Of a DNA stretch of 64,000 nucleotides, positions 51,718 to 60,703 are shown piece by piece. The position numbers were made by a program, and so were the translations under genes. Position 1 is the stretch's first letter. Each line of letters begins with the position of its first letter. The stretch comes from Kribbella steppae (GTDB lineage: Bacteria; Actinomycetota; Actinomycetes; Propionibacteriales; Kribbellaceae). Where the stretch lies: positions 205,561 to 269,560 of the forward strand of contig NZ_SLWN01000010.1 in NCBI RefSeq assembly GCF_004342025.1. Reading direction: 5' to 3'. Under the pieces are notes generated by a model. It had not been told where the DNA came from. It worked only from the letters and a program-made list of their open reading frames with translations, and did no database searches.

Positions 51718-53187
51718 GTGTCTGATTCATCGGTACTGCGCGATACCGCCGAGGCGGTGCTCGGGCTGCTTCCCGCAGAGGTGCAGTACGGCGACGTCCG
51801 CGTCGTCCGGCGGACGCACGAGCAGGTGCTGGTCGAGCTCGAAGGCCCCGGCGAGGTCGGGTACGACGACTCGACCGGACTCGGCCTGCGCGTACTGATC
51901 GGCGGCCAGTGGGGTTTCGCCGCTACTCACCGGCTCGATCGGCAAGGGATCGACGCGGTGGTCGCCCAGGCGGTCGGCCAGGCTCGCGCCGCCGGCGGTG
52001 GTGGGCGGGTGTCGCTCGGTTCGCCGGTGACGACCCGCGACACGTGGAGCTCGCCGATGCAGGTGGATCCGTTCACCGTTCCGCTGTCCAGCAAGCTCGA
52101 CCTGCTGGCCGCGACCGTGAAGGAGGCCGCGACCGCCGGTCCGCTGGTGCAGCAGATCGAGGCGTCGGTGGACTTCTACCGCGACCACAAGGTGTTCGCG
52201 AACACCGAGGGCGCGCTGATCGAGCAGACCCTGACCGAGAGCGGCGGCGGCCTGATGGTCAACGCCAGCGACGGCGACGACCTGCAGCGAAGGTCTTTCC
52301 CGCAAGGCGTGCCACGGCAGATCCGCGGCCAGCGCGGCGATTTCGCGACCGCCGGCTACGAGCACGTGATCTCGCTCGGCCTGGATCGCGAGGCAGCCCG
52401 GATCGCCTCCGAGGCGGTCGCTCTGCTGTCCGCTCCGCAATGCCCGGACGAGATCACCACACTCATTGCTGGAAGCAACCAACTCGCGATGGTGCTGCAC
52501 GAGTGCGCGGGTCACCCGATGGAGGCCGACCGTGCGCTCGGCACCGAGGTCAGCCTGGCCGGCGGCACCTACGCCACCCCCGAACGGCGCGGCACCTTCC
52601 GGTGGGGTTCACCGATCGTGTCGGCGTACGCCGATGCCACCATCCCCGGCGCCCTCGGTTCCTTCGGGTACGACGACGAAGGCGTGCCGGCGCAGCGGAC
52701 CCAACTGGTCAAGGACGGCATCTTCCTCGGTTACATGTCCGGTCGCGAGTCGGCCGGGACGTTGGGCGGTGAGTCGACCGGGCAGGCCCGGGCCGACGGT
52801 TGGCAGCGATTGCCGCTCGTACGGATGACCAACATCTGCCTGGAGCCGGGGGAGTCCTCGCTGGACGAGATGATCGCCGGCACCAAGCGCGGCATCCTGG
52901 TCGACACCAACCGCGGCTTCTCCATCGACGACCAGCGGATGAACTTCCGGTTCGGTACCGAGGTCGGCTGGGAGATCCGCGACGGCAAGGTCGGCCGGCT
53001 GCTGAAGAACTGCACGTACCAAAGTGTCACGCCACAGTTCTGGGCCAGCCTCGACGCCTTGGGCGGACCGGACGAGTGGAAACTGCACGGCGTCCCGTCC
53101 TGCAACAAGGGCGAGCCGCTGCAGGTCGCGCACGTCGGTCACGGCACGGTCCCAGGTCGCTTCCAGAATGTGCAGGTGGGTCGATGA
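51718..53187 (+). CDS. tldD: TldD-family metalloprotease subunit
   Basis: 489 residues. The zinc motif HECAGH (H261 and H266, HExxxH type) lies in LAMVLHECAGHPMEADRAL, as in TldD. The C-terminal domain contains FGYDDEGVPAQRTQLVKDGIFLGYM. GTG 51718 has GGAGG 7 bases upstream. TldD pairs with TldE to thread and cleave unstructured peptides, for example RiPP precursors and CcdA-like antitoxins. No RiPP gene is seen nearby. tldE follows with an ATGA overlap. Confidence 0.92.
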   Translation: MSDSSVLRDTAEAVLGLLPAEVQYGDVRVVRRTHEQVLVELEGPGEVGYDDSTGLGLRVLIGGQWGFAATHRLDRQGIDAVVAQAVGQARAAGGGGRVSLGSPVTTRDTWSSPMQVDPFTVPLSSKLDLLAATVKEAATAGPLVQQIEASVDFYRDHKVFANTEGALIEQTLTESGGGLMVNASDGDDLQRRSFPQGVPRQIRGQRGDFATAGYEHVISLGLDREAARIASEAVALLSAPQCPDEITTLIAGSNQLAMVLHECAGHPMEADRALGTEVSLAGGTYATPERRGTFRWGSPIVSAYADATIPGALGSFGYDDEGVPAQRTQLVKDGIFLGYMSGRESAGTLGGESTGQARADGWQRLPLVRMTNICLEPGESSLDEMIAGTKRGILVDTNRGFSIDDQRMNFRFGTEVGWEIRDGKVGRLLKNCTYQSVTPQFWASLDALGGPDEWKLHGVPSCNKGEPLQVAHVGHGTVPGRFQNVQVGR

Positions 53188-54539
53188 GCATCGAACAGTC
53201 CCAGGTCGAACAGGCGCTGGAGATCCTCGGCGAGGGCACCCGGCTCGACGTACTCGGTGAACACGCCGACCTGCTCCGCTTCGCCGAGTCCGAAGTCACC
53301 GCCCAGCACAGCGAACGCCGTCTCCGCGTCCGCGTCCGCACCACCCGCAACGGCCGCTCCGTCGCAGGTTCGTTGGAAACGCTGGATCCCGAAGCTGTTC
53401 AGGGGTTGGCTGACCGTCTGAATGCCGCCCTGGCCGACCTGGCGCCGTTGCCCGACGCGCACTCCCCACGTGCTGCGAGTGCGGGGAGTGCGGCGCAGGC
53501 CGACGGGGCGCAGGCGGAGGTGGCGCCTCAGGTGGTGCCTTCGGCTTCGGTGCTCGAGTCCGATCCCGCCGTCCGGCACCGGTGGTTCTCGACGGTTCGC
53601 GACGGGCTCGACTCGTCGACGACGCTCGGTGGTGCGATCCGGTACGACGTACTGGATCGGGTCGTGGCCGACTCGGACGGGCTGTTCCGCGCCGAGACGT
53701 TGACCAAGGCAGCCATTCAGGCGATCGCCAAGAAGGGTGACAACTCGGTCAGCGTCAAGTACATGCACCGCGATGCCGACCGGATTCCGGTCGACGAGAT
53801 CCCGGCGAAGCTGCGTACGGCGTTGACCCCCTTGCCGACCCGCGGAGCCCACCACGGTCCCTGCCGCGTGCTGCTGAAACCACAGGCCGTCATCACGCTC
53901 ATGGCGACGTACGGACACTTCGTCCTCGGCGCGACCGGCTACGCAACCGGCCGCTCGGCAGTCGCCGGCCGGCTGGGGGAGCGGGTCGTGAGCGACCTCC
54001 TCAGCCTGGTCGACGACGGTGCCGACGCGGATGGCCTGCCCAGCGGCTTCGATGCCGAGGGCAACGTACGACGCCGCACCCAGCTGATCGATCACGGTGT
54101 CCTCACCGGTGTCGTCTCCGACCGTCGTCGCGCGGCTGTCACCGGTGGCGTTCCGACCGGCCACGCGGTCCCGGACGGTTGGCGCTTCGGCGGGGACCCG
54201 AGCCCGTCGAACCTGCTGCTGGCTCCTGGCGACGCAACGGACGAGGAACTGCTCTCCGACTGCGGCAGCGGGCTCGTCGTCAACCGGTTGGACTACCTGC
54301 GCTCGCTTCATCCGAAGCAGACCCTGGTCACCGGCACGACACGTGATGGCACGTACTGGGCCGAAGGTGGCGAGCTCGTTGCGTGGCACCCGCAGGTGCG
54401 CTTCACCTTCCGGATGGACGACGTACTCAACGCGGTCCTTGCCGTCGGCAACACCCGTGAGTGCGGCGACACCACCTTCATGGACAGCGTCGTCGTACCG
54501 TCCCTGCTGATCGACGCCGGTCCGCTCGCCCTCCCCTGA
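53184..54539 (+). CDS. tldE: TldE/PmbA-family partner subunit
   Basis: 451 residues. It shares the TldD fold (RFAESEVTAQHSERRLRVRVRT, GDNSVSVKYMHRDADRIPVDEIPAK) but has no HExxxH, as expected for the non-catalytic TldE that completes the active site of the heterodimer. An Ala/Gln-rich insertion at about 93-113 is unusual. ATG 53184 overlaps the tldD stop. A terminator follows at 54542. Confidence 0.9.
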   Translation: MSIEQSQVEQALEILGEGTRLDVLGEHADLLRFAESEVTAQHSERRLRVRVRTTRNGRSVAGSLETLDPEAVQGLADRLNAALADLAPLPDAHSPRAASAGSAAQADGAQAEVAPQVVPSASVLESDPAVRHRWFSTVRDGLDSSTTLGGAIRYDVLDRVVADSDGLFRAETLTKAAIQAIAKKGDNSVSVKYMHRDADRIPVDEIPAKLRTALTPLPTRGAHHGPCRVLLKPQAVITLMATYGHFVLGATGYATGRSAVAGRLGERVVSDLLSLVDDGADADGLPSGFDAEGNVRRRTQLIDHGVLTGVVSDRRRAAVTGGVPTGHAVPDGWRFGGDPSPSNLLLAPGDATDEELLSDCGSGLVVNRLDYLRSLHPKQTLVTGTTRDGTYWAEGGELVAWHPQVRFTFRMDDVLNAVLAVGNTRECGDTTFMDSVVVPSLLIDAGPLALP

Positions 54540-54541
54540 TC

Positions 54542-54589
54542 CAGCAGTGCCCCGCGTGACGCGTGCTCATAATCCGCGGGGCACTGCTG
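54542..54589 (+). terminator. Terminator after tldDE
   Basis: CAGCAGTGCCCCGCG (54542-54556) and CGCGGGGCACTGCTG (54575-54589) form a 15-bp perfect stem with an 18-base loop, starting 3 bases after the tldE stop. Confidence 0.75.
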
Positions 54590-54612
54590 CACCAACCTCG
54601 TCTGGAGACTGC

Positions 54613-55299
54613 ATGCCCTCGGTCACACCCTTGCTGAACGGCTACTCGCTGACGTCGGACCACGGCAATCCGGCCTTCTGCTCCGTGGTGCTGGTGGAGA
54701 GCGGCGACGAGCGAGTGCTGTTCGACTTCGGTCACGTCGGGCGGCGGCGGAAACTGCTGACAGCGTTGGCGGATCGCGGTCTGGTGCCGGACGACATCAG
54801 CAAGGTGGTCGTATCCCACGGTCACTGGGACCACCTCCAGAACGCGGACCTCTTCGACAAGGCGCAGGTCCTCATCCACCCCGACGAACTCCGCAACTTG
54901 GCCAACCCGCCGTCGACCGATTTCGGTACCCCGCGGTGGGCCAAGGCAGTCCTGGACGATCTCGACCTGCACGAGGTCGGCGAGGGGGACGAGGTGATCC
55001 CGGGCATTCAGGTGCTGGAGCTACCGGGACACACGCCTGGATCGATCGGTCTGGCAGTCAGTACGCCGGAGGGGACCGCAGTACTCGCGGCCGACGCCGT
55101 ACCAACACTCGCCGTGCTGCGCTCTCGCCGGGCGTCCGGCAGGCCGTACGACCGGGCGCGGGCCGATGCGTCGGTCGAGCGGGTCGGATCGATGGCTCAG
55201 GTTGTCTATCCGGGCCACGATCGGCCGATTCGGCTCGCCCCGGACGGTAGCTTCGACTACACCGGACCGGCTGTGCCACTGGAGTTTCGGGTCCCGTGA
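54613..55299 (+). CDS. MBL-fold metallo-hydrolase
   Basis: 228 residues. The zinc-binding blocks HGHWDH, GHTPGS, the AADAVP aspartate and PGHD are all present, so it is an active metallo-beta-lactamase-fold hydrolase, probably cytosolic. It belongs to the lactonase/glyoxalase-like branch by length. GGAG lies 5 bases before ATG 54613. Its stop overlaps a possible start of the kinase-phospholyase fusion gene, and the two are surely one transcript. Confidence 0.85.
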   Translation: MPSVTPLLNGYSLTSDHGNPAFCSVVLVESGDERVLFDFGHVGRRRKLLTALADRGLVPDDISKVVVSHGHWDHLQNADLFDKAQVLIHPDELRNLANPPSTDFGTPRWAKAVLDDLDLHEVGEGDEVIPGIQVLELPGHTPGSIGLAVSTPEGTAVLAADAVPTLAVLRSRRASGRPYDRARADASVERVGSMAQVVYPGHDRPIRLAPDGSFDYTGPAVPLEFRVP

Positions 55300-55313
55300 G
55301 CGAAGGAGTTGCT

Positions 55314-57578
55314 GTGGACACCATCCCCGAGCGGACGCCGAGCATGCTCGAGGATCCGCCTCAGGTCGACCTGACCGCGGCGACGCGGTTGCTGCAGGTG
55401 GAGTACGGCATCGACGCCGAGGTCTCCGACCTGCGCAGTGAGCGGGACCGGAACTTCCTCGCGGCGGCGCCGGACGGCCGACGACTCGTGATCAAGGTGT
55501 CGAACTCGGGCGACGACCCGGAGCAGATCGCGATGGAGAGCGCCGCGATGCATCACGTCGAGGTGGTCGACCCTGACCTCCCGATCCCGCGCGTACTGAC
55601 CAGCCTCGACGGTCGTTCGGTGGTGACGGTCGAGGCGGCCGACGGGCGGTCGCATCTGGTCCGCGTGATGACGGTGATGCCTGGCGAGGTCGCCGATCTG
55701 GCCACGCTGCCGGCGTGGTTCGCGGCCGACTTCGGGTCGGTGAGTGCGTGGCTGACGCGCGCCTTGCAGGGTTTCGGCCATCCGGCGGCGTACCGGCGGC
55801 TCGACTGGGATCCGCGGATCGTGACCACCTTGCGTCCGTACGCCGACCGCCTGCCGGACGAGCGTCGTCGCGCCCCGATGCACTGGCTGCTCGATCGCTT
55901 CGAAGGGCTCGACGCGGCGACGCGTGAGTTGCCGGGGTACGTGCTGCACGGCGACGTGACATTGAGCAATGTGCTGCTGCAGGACGGCCGTATCACCGGT
56001 GTGATCGACTTCGGCGACATGCACCACACGGCCCGCGTCGCCGATCTCGCGATCAGTCTGACGTCGCTGCTGCGTGAGTCCGACGATCTGTGGGGTGACG
56101 CCGCCCGGTTCCTCGACGGGTACCAGCGGGTGCTGCCGCTCGAGCCTTCGGAAGTCGCGTTGATCGGTGAGCTCGTCCTCGCCCGATCCGCCGCGAGTGT
56201 GCTGATCTCGGCCTGGCGTGCGCCGCTCTACCCGGACAACGAGGAGTACCTGACCAGCCTGGTCGCCGGCAGTTGGCGCATCCTCGACCTCCTCGCCGAC
56301 AGCTCGTCAGCCGACCTGGCCGACCGCTTCCACCGCCTGAGCGGCACCTCGCGCGTCGTCTCCGCCCAGGCGGCTGATCCGACGTTGCTGGTACGACGGC
56401 AGGCCGCGCTCGGTGGTGAGCTGTCGCCACTGTTCTACCGATCGCCGCTGCAGGTCGTGCGGGGCGAGGGTCCGTGGATCCACACCGCTGACGGTCGCCG
56501 CTATCTCGATGCCTACAACAACGTTCCGGTCGTCGGGCACGCGCATCCGGCCGTCGTCCAGGCGATCTCGCGGCAGGCCGCCGTACTCAATCTGAACTCG
56601 CGCTACCTGCATCCCAACGTGGTCGAGTTGGCCGAGCGGCTGACGGCGTCGATGCCGGACGGGCTGGACACGTGTGTGTTCGCCAACTCGGGGAGTGAGG
56701 CCAACGACCTCGCGTGGCGGATGGCGCGCGTCGTCACCGGGCGGGGTGGTGCGGTTGTTGCCGACCTCTCCTATCACGGCGTGAGCGAGGCGACCGCGGC
56801 GTTCTCGACCAACACGTATCCGGTGGAGGCCCGGCCGGCGCATGTCGCCGTCTTCGAGGCGCCTCGGGATGCTGGTGATGACGGGATCGCTGCGGTTGAA
56901 CGGGTTCGGGCCGCGCGAGCGGAGTTGCAGCGGGCCGGACACGATCTGTCGTTGCTCGCGGTCGACACTGTGTTCAGCAGCGCGGGGATCCTGACGCCGA
57001 CCGACTCGTTCATGCGTGGTTTGCAGGACGAGGCACGGGCGGTCGGCGGGTTGTTCCTCGCGGACGAGGTGCAGGCCGGGTTCGGGCGCGGCGGGCGGAA
57101 CCTCTGGCGGTTCCAGGACTTCGGACTGACCCCGGACTTCGTCACGCTCGGCAAGCCGATGGGCAACGGGCACCCGGTCGCGGCGCTGATCACACGGCGG
57201 GAGATCGCGGAGGCATTCGTCGAGGTGGACGAGTACTTCAGCACCTTCGGTGGCAACCCGGTCTCCTGCGTCGCGGCGCTGACCGTCCTCGACGTGATCG
57301 AACAGAGTGACCTGGTCGCTCGTTCCGGCGAGGTCGGTGCACTGCTGCGCGCCGGCTTGGAGTCGCTGGTCCCGGACCTGCCGGTGCGCGGGCAAGGGCT
57401 GATGGTCGGAGTGGAGATGCCCGGCGCGGCAGACTTCGCCGAACGGTTGCGGGAGTACGGCGTACTGGTCGGAACGACCGGACCTGGTGGGGGAGTGCTG
57501 AAGATCCGGCCGCCGCTGATCTGGACCGCGGCCGAAGTCGAGCAGTTCTTAATCGCGTTCCAACAAGCGCTGCGTTAG
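55314..57578 (+). CDS. APH-type kinase fused to class III aminotransferase-like phospholyase
   Basis: 754 residues with two enzymes in one chain. Residues 20-330 are an aminoglycoside-phosphotransferase-like kinase with catalytic D214 in HGDVTLSN and D232 in IDFGD. Residues 350-754 are a class III PLP enzyme with FANSGSEANDLA, DEVQAGFGR and K614 in TLGKPMGNG. In animals, hydroxylysine kinase and 5-phosphohydroxylysine (or phosphoethanolamine) phospholyase are such a pair, so the fusion probably phosphorylates an amino alcohol and eliminates phosphate to give an aldehyde. GTG 55314 is chosen for AAGGAG 5 bases before; GTG 55296 overlaps the MBL stop. Confidence 0.85.
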   Translation: MDTIPERTPSMLEDPPQVDLTAATRLLQVEYGIDAEVSDLRSERDRNFLAAAPDGRRLVIKVSNSGDDPEQIAMESAAMHHVEVVDPDLPIPRVLTSLDGRSVVTVEAADGRSHLVRVMTVMPGEVADLATLPAWFAADFGSVSAWLTRALQGFGHPAAYRRLDWDPRIVTTLRPYADRLPDERRRAPMHWLLDRFEGLDAATRELPGYVLHGDVTLSNVLLQDGRITGVIDFGDMHHTARVADLAISLTSLLRESDDLWGDAARFLDGYQRVLPLEPSEVALIGELVLARSAASVLISAWRAPLYPDNEEYLTSLVAGSWRILDLLADSSSADLADRFHRLSGTSRVVSAQAADPTLLVRRQAALGGELSPLFYRSPLQVVRGEGPWIHTADGRRYLDAYNNVPVVGHAHPAVVQAISRQAAVLNLNSRYLHPNVVELAERLTASMPDGLDTCVFANSGSEANDLAWRMARVVTGRGGAVVADLSYHGVSEATAAFSTNTYPVEARPAHVAVFEAPRDAGDDGIAAVERVRAARAELQRAGHDLSLLAVDTVFSSAGILTPTDSFMRGLQDEARAVGGLFLADEVQAGFGRGGRNLWRFQDFGLTPDFVTLGKPMGNGHPVAALITRREIAEAFVEVDEYFSTFGGNPVSCVAALTVLDVIEQSDLVARSGEVGALLRAGLESLVPDLPVRGQGLMVGVEMPGAADFAERLREYGVLVGTTGPGGGVLKIRPPLIWTAAEVEQFLIAFQQALR

Positions 57579-57599
57579 CGAGGCACTACTGTTGGGCGC

Positions 57600-58508
57600 G
57601 TGCGCGAACTGGTTGTGCTGGGCACCGGAAGCCAGGTGCCGTCGCGCGAGCGCACGCAGAACGGCTACTTCCTGCGCTGGGACTCCGAGGGGTTCCTCTT
57701 CGATCCGGGTGAGGGCACGCAGCGCCAGATGCTGTACGCCGGGGTCGCGGCCGGCGCGATCACCCGGCTCTGCGTCACCCACTTCCACGGCGACCACTGC
57801 CTCGGCGTACCGGGGATCGTGCAGAGGCTGTCGCTGGACGACGTACCGCATCCGGTCCGGGCGCACTATCCGGCGTCCGGGCAGACCTACTTCACCCGAC
57901 TGCGGTACGCCGCTTCGTTCTATGAGCGGGCCGAGTTGATCGAGGAACCCGTCGAGGAGGACGGTCTGCTGTCGGTTGGACCGTTCGGGCAACTGTGGGC
58001 GCGCCGCCTCGAGCACCCGATCGAGTCCTTCGGTTACCAGTTGATCGAGCCGGATGGCCGGCGGATGCTTCCGGACAAGCTCGCTTCGCACGGTGTCGTT
58101 GGCCCCGCGGTCGGGCGGCTGCAGCAAGCCGGCTCGATCGAGATCGACGGCCGGACCGTCACGATCGAGCAGGTCAGCGAGCCGCGGCCCGGGCAACGCT
58201 TCGCGTTCGTCATGGACACCCGTCTCTGCGACAACGTCCTCCAGCTCGCCGACCGCGCCGACCTGCTCGTGATCGAGTCCACTTACCTCTCCAGCGAGTC
58301 TTTGCTGGCCCGTCGCTTCGGTCATCTCACCGCCCGCCAGGCCGCCCGAGTGGCCCAGCAATGCGGCGTCCGTAAGCTTGTGCTGACGCATTTCTCCCAG
58401 CGCTACCTGGACCCGCAGGCCTTCCACGACGAGGCCGCCGAGGAGTTCACCGGCGAAATCATCGTCGCCGCCGACCTGACCCGCACCCGCGTCCCGGCTC
58501 GCGGCTGA
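57600..58508 (+). CDS. rnz: Ribonuclease Z (tRNA 3' endonuclease)
   Basis: 302 residues. MRELVVLGTGSQVPSRER and FDPGEGTQRQML open the beta-CASP-free RNase Z fold; H61, H63, D65 and H66 in HFHGDH bind zinc, and VLTHFSQRY holds a later His. It matures tRNA 3' ends. GTG start at 57600, 21 bases after the fusion gene. The exosite is not obvious, so a general MBL phosphodiesterase is a lesser possibility. Confidence 0.88.
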   Translation: MRELVVLGTGSQVPSRERTQNGYFLRWDSEGFLFDPGEGTQRQMLYAGVAAGAITRLCVTHFHGDHCLGVPGIVQRLSLDDVPHPVRAHYPASGQTYFTRLRYAASFYERAELIEEPVEEDGLLSVGPFGQLWARRLEHPIESFGYQLIEPDGRRMLPDKLASHGVVGPAVGRLQQAGSIEIDGRTVTIEQVSEPRPGQRFAFVMDTRLCDNVLQLADRADLLVIESTYLSSESLLARRFGHLTARQAARVAQQCGVRKLVLTHFSQRYLDPQAFHDEAAEEFTGEIIVAADLTRTRVPARG

Positions 58509-58537
58509 CGGGCTGACGTTTCCTGGCCCGCGGTTCG

Positions 58538-59680
58538 TCAGCGCAGGGTTCGGAAGAACTCGCGGACATCGGTGACCAGGAGTTCGGGCTCCTCGAGGGC
58601 CGCGAAGTGGCCGCCGTGGTCGACGTCGTTCCAGCGGGTGATGGTGTTCTCCACCTCGGCGTACCGGCGGATGCCGACGTCGTGCGCGAACACCAGAGCC
58701 GCCGTGGGCACGCCCGAGTTCTCCTTGGTCGCGCCCCACGCCTGTTGCTGGGCATAACCGACGTACGCCGCCGATCCCGCCGTACCGGTGAGCCAGTAGA
58801 GCATCACGTTGGTGAGCAGCCGGTCCTTGCTGATGATCTCTTCGGGCAAGGTTTCGGCCGGATGGGTCCAGGCGCGGAACTTGTCCATGATCCAGGCGAG
58901 CTGCCCGACCGGCGAGTCGACCAGCCCGTAGGCCAGCGTCTGCGGCCGCGTCGACTGGATCGAGATGTAGCCGAACTCCGCCTGCATGAAGGTCGCGATC
59001 CGCCCGATCCGATCCTGCTCCAGCGGGGTCAGGCTGTTGAACTCCTCGTCCGCCAACGGGAACGGCGGCAGTCCCGGAGCGCCGTTGACGTGCACGCCGA
59101 CCACGTGGTCCTTCGCCGCCCGGGCCACCTCGGGTGACACCGCCCCGCCGATGTCACCGCCCTGTACGCCGTACCGCTCGTAGCCGAGGCGGTTCATCAG
59201 CTCGGCCCACACCCGCCCGACCCGGTCCGTCGACCAGCCGCTGTCGCTGACTGGGCCGGAGAAACCGAATCCGGGGAGCGCGGGGATGACCAGATGGAAG
59301 GCATCCGCGCTCGAGCCGCCGTACGCGACCGGGTCCGTCAGCGGGCCGATCACGTCGAGGAACTCCACGATCGATCCCGGCCAGCCGTGCGTGAGGACGA
59401 GCGGGAGCGCCTCGGGCTCAGCCGATTTCACGTGCAGGAAGTGGATCTGCTGGCCGTCGATCGTGGTGGTGAACTGCGGGTACGCGTTCAGCTCTGCCTC
59501 GGCCTTGCGCCAGTCATACCCGGTGCGCCAGTAGTCGACCAGTTCGGACAGCCAGGAGACCGGTACGCCGGTGTCCCAGTCGTCGCCGGGGAGTGCGGCC
59601 GAGAGCCGGGTGTTCTCCAACCGGGTCGCCAGGTCGTCGAGGGTGCTCTGCGGGATGTCGATGCGGAAAGGTTCGATCAT
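58538..59680 (-). CDS. Epoxide hydrolase
   Basis: 380 residues. An N-terminal epoxide hydrolase (EHN) lid domain (FRIDIPQSTLDDLATRLENTRLSAALPGDDW) precedes an alpha/beta hydrolase core with HGWPGS, the nucleophile Asp in QGGDIGG and the catalytic His in GGHFAALEEPE. It opens epoxides to diols. It is divergent from a WYL-domain regulator with an inverted repeat between them, suggesting regulation by a small organic ligand or stress signal. Confidence 0.9.
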   Translation of the reverse strand: MIEPFRIDIPQSTLDDLATRLENTRLSAALPGDDWDTGVPVSWLSELVDYWRTGYDWRKAEAELNAYPQFTTTIDGQQIHFLHVKSAEPEALPLVLTHGWPGSIVEFLDVIGPLTDPVAYGGSSADAFHLVIPALPGFGFSGPVSDSGWSTDRVGRVWAELMNRLGYERYGVQGGDIGGAVSPEVARAAKDHVVGVHVNGAPGLPPFPLADEEFNSLTPLEQDRIGRIATFMQAEFGYISIQSTRPQTLAYGLVDSPVGQLAWIMDKFRAWTHPAETLPEEIISKDRLLTNVMLYWLTGTAGSAAYVGYAQQQAWGATKENSGVPTAALVFAHDVGIRRYAEVENTITRWNDVDHGGHFAALEEPELLVTDVREFFRTLR

Positions 59681-59699
59681 GGTTCTACAGTGTCATCCG

Positions 59700-59722
59700 G
59701 TTAGGACAGCTTCAGTCCTAAC
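59700..59722. promoter_or_regulatory. Inverted repeat between epoxide hydrolase and WYL regulator
   Basis: GTTAGGAC (59700-59707) and GTCCTAAC (59715-59722) are perfect 8-bp inverted arms with a 7-base spacer in a 61-base divergent gap. Its position, about 20 bases from either start, fits an operator of the WYL regulator. Confidence 0.55.
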
Positions 59723-59741
59723 TTCCTGACAGAATCTCGGC

Positions 59742-60686
59742 ATGCTCGAAACTTCTGCTCGATTGCTCAAGTTGCTCTCCTTGCTGCAGCTACCCCGGGA
59801 GTGGAGTGGCGCCGCGCTCGCGGCGGAGCTGGGTGTCGGGGCGCGGACCGTCCGTCGCGACGTCGAGAAGCTGCGCAATCTCGGTTACCCCGTCGACGCC
59901 GTACCAGGGGTGGCCGGCTATCGCCTCGGCGCGGGTACGGCGCTGCCGCCGTTGCTCCTGGACGACGACGAGGCTGTCGCCGTCGCGATCGGGTTACGCG
60001 AAGCCGCGACGGGCGGTGTGGCCGGAATCGAGGAGTCGTCGGTCCGTGCGCTGACGAAGCTCGAGCAAGTGCTGCCGTCCCGGCTGAGGCATCGCATCAA
60101 GTTGCTACAGGCAATCGCTGTCACGCCGTCCGGCGGTCCTGTGGTGCAACCGGACGTGTTGCTGGCGGTCGCCGCGGCCACTCGCGATCGGCAGCGTCTG
60201 CGGTTCGACTACCGCGGTCATGACGGTACGACGAGCATCCGTACGACGGAGCCGCATCGGCTCGTGCACACCGGTCGGCGGTGGTACCTGGTCGCGTGGG
60301 ACCTCGACCGTACGGACTGGCGAACCTTCCGCCTCGACCGGCTCGAGCCGCGCATCCCGACCGGACCGCGCTTCACTCCCCGCGAGGTCCCCGACCTGGA
60401 TACCACCGCCCGCGGCGTCGCGTCCGGCGGCTACCGCTACCAGGCCCGCTTCCTCATCCACGCGCCCGCCGAGCAGGTCGCCGACCGCTTGGGCCCGAGC
60501 ATCGCGACCGTGACTCCGGTGACCGCCGCCACGACCCGGGTCGAGACCGGCTCCAACTCCCTGGACGAGTTGGCCCTCTACATCGGCCTCCTGCCCTACT
60601 CGTTCGAAGTCCAGTCGCCACCCGAACTCATCGCTCACGTCCGCTCCTTGACCACCCGCTTGGCTGCCGCTGTCCCGCCGGGCTGA
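59742..60686 (+). CDS. HTH-WYL domain transcriptional regulator (YafY-like)
   Basis: 314 residues. A DeoR-type winged helix (ARLLKLLSLLQLPREWSGAALAAELGVGARTVRRDVEKLRNLGYPV, residues 5-51) is followed by a WYL domain (LRFDYRGHDG, EPHRLVHTGRRWYLVAWDLDR) and a WCX extension. WYL domains sense nucleic acids or small ligands. It is divergent from the epoxide hydrolase and probably represses it and itself. The next gene follows by 17 bases. Confidence 0.9.
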   Translation: MLETSARLLKLLSLLQLPREWSGAALAAELGVGARTVRRDVEKLRNLGYPVDAVPGVAGYRLGAGTALPPLLLDDDEAVAVAIGLREAATGGVAGIEESSVRALTKLEQVLPSRLRHRIKLLQAIAVTPSGGPVVQPDVLLAVAAATRDRQRLRFDYRGHDGTTSIRTTEPHRLVHTGRRWYLVAWDLDRTDWRTFRLDRLEPRIPTGPRFTPREVPDLDTTARGVASGGYRYQARFLIHAPAEQVADRLGPSIATVTPVTAATTRVETGSNSLDELALYIGLLPYSFEVQSPPELIAHVRSLTTRLAAAVPPG

Positions 60687-60703
60687 CCTGTACGGTTTCA
60701 GTC

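Noticed and set aside
51718..54539. RiPP biosynthesis cluster around tldDE
   Set aside because: No precursor peptide, cyclodehydratase, radical SAM or RiPP exporter gene is seen on either side.
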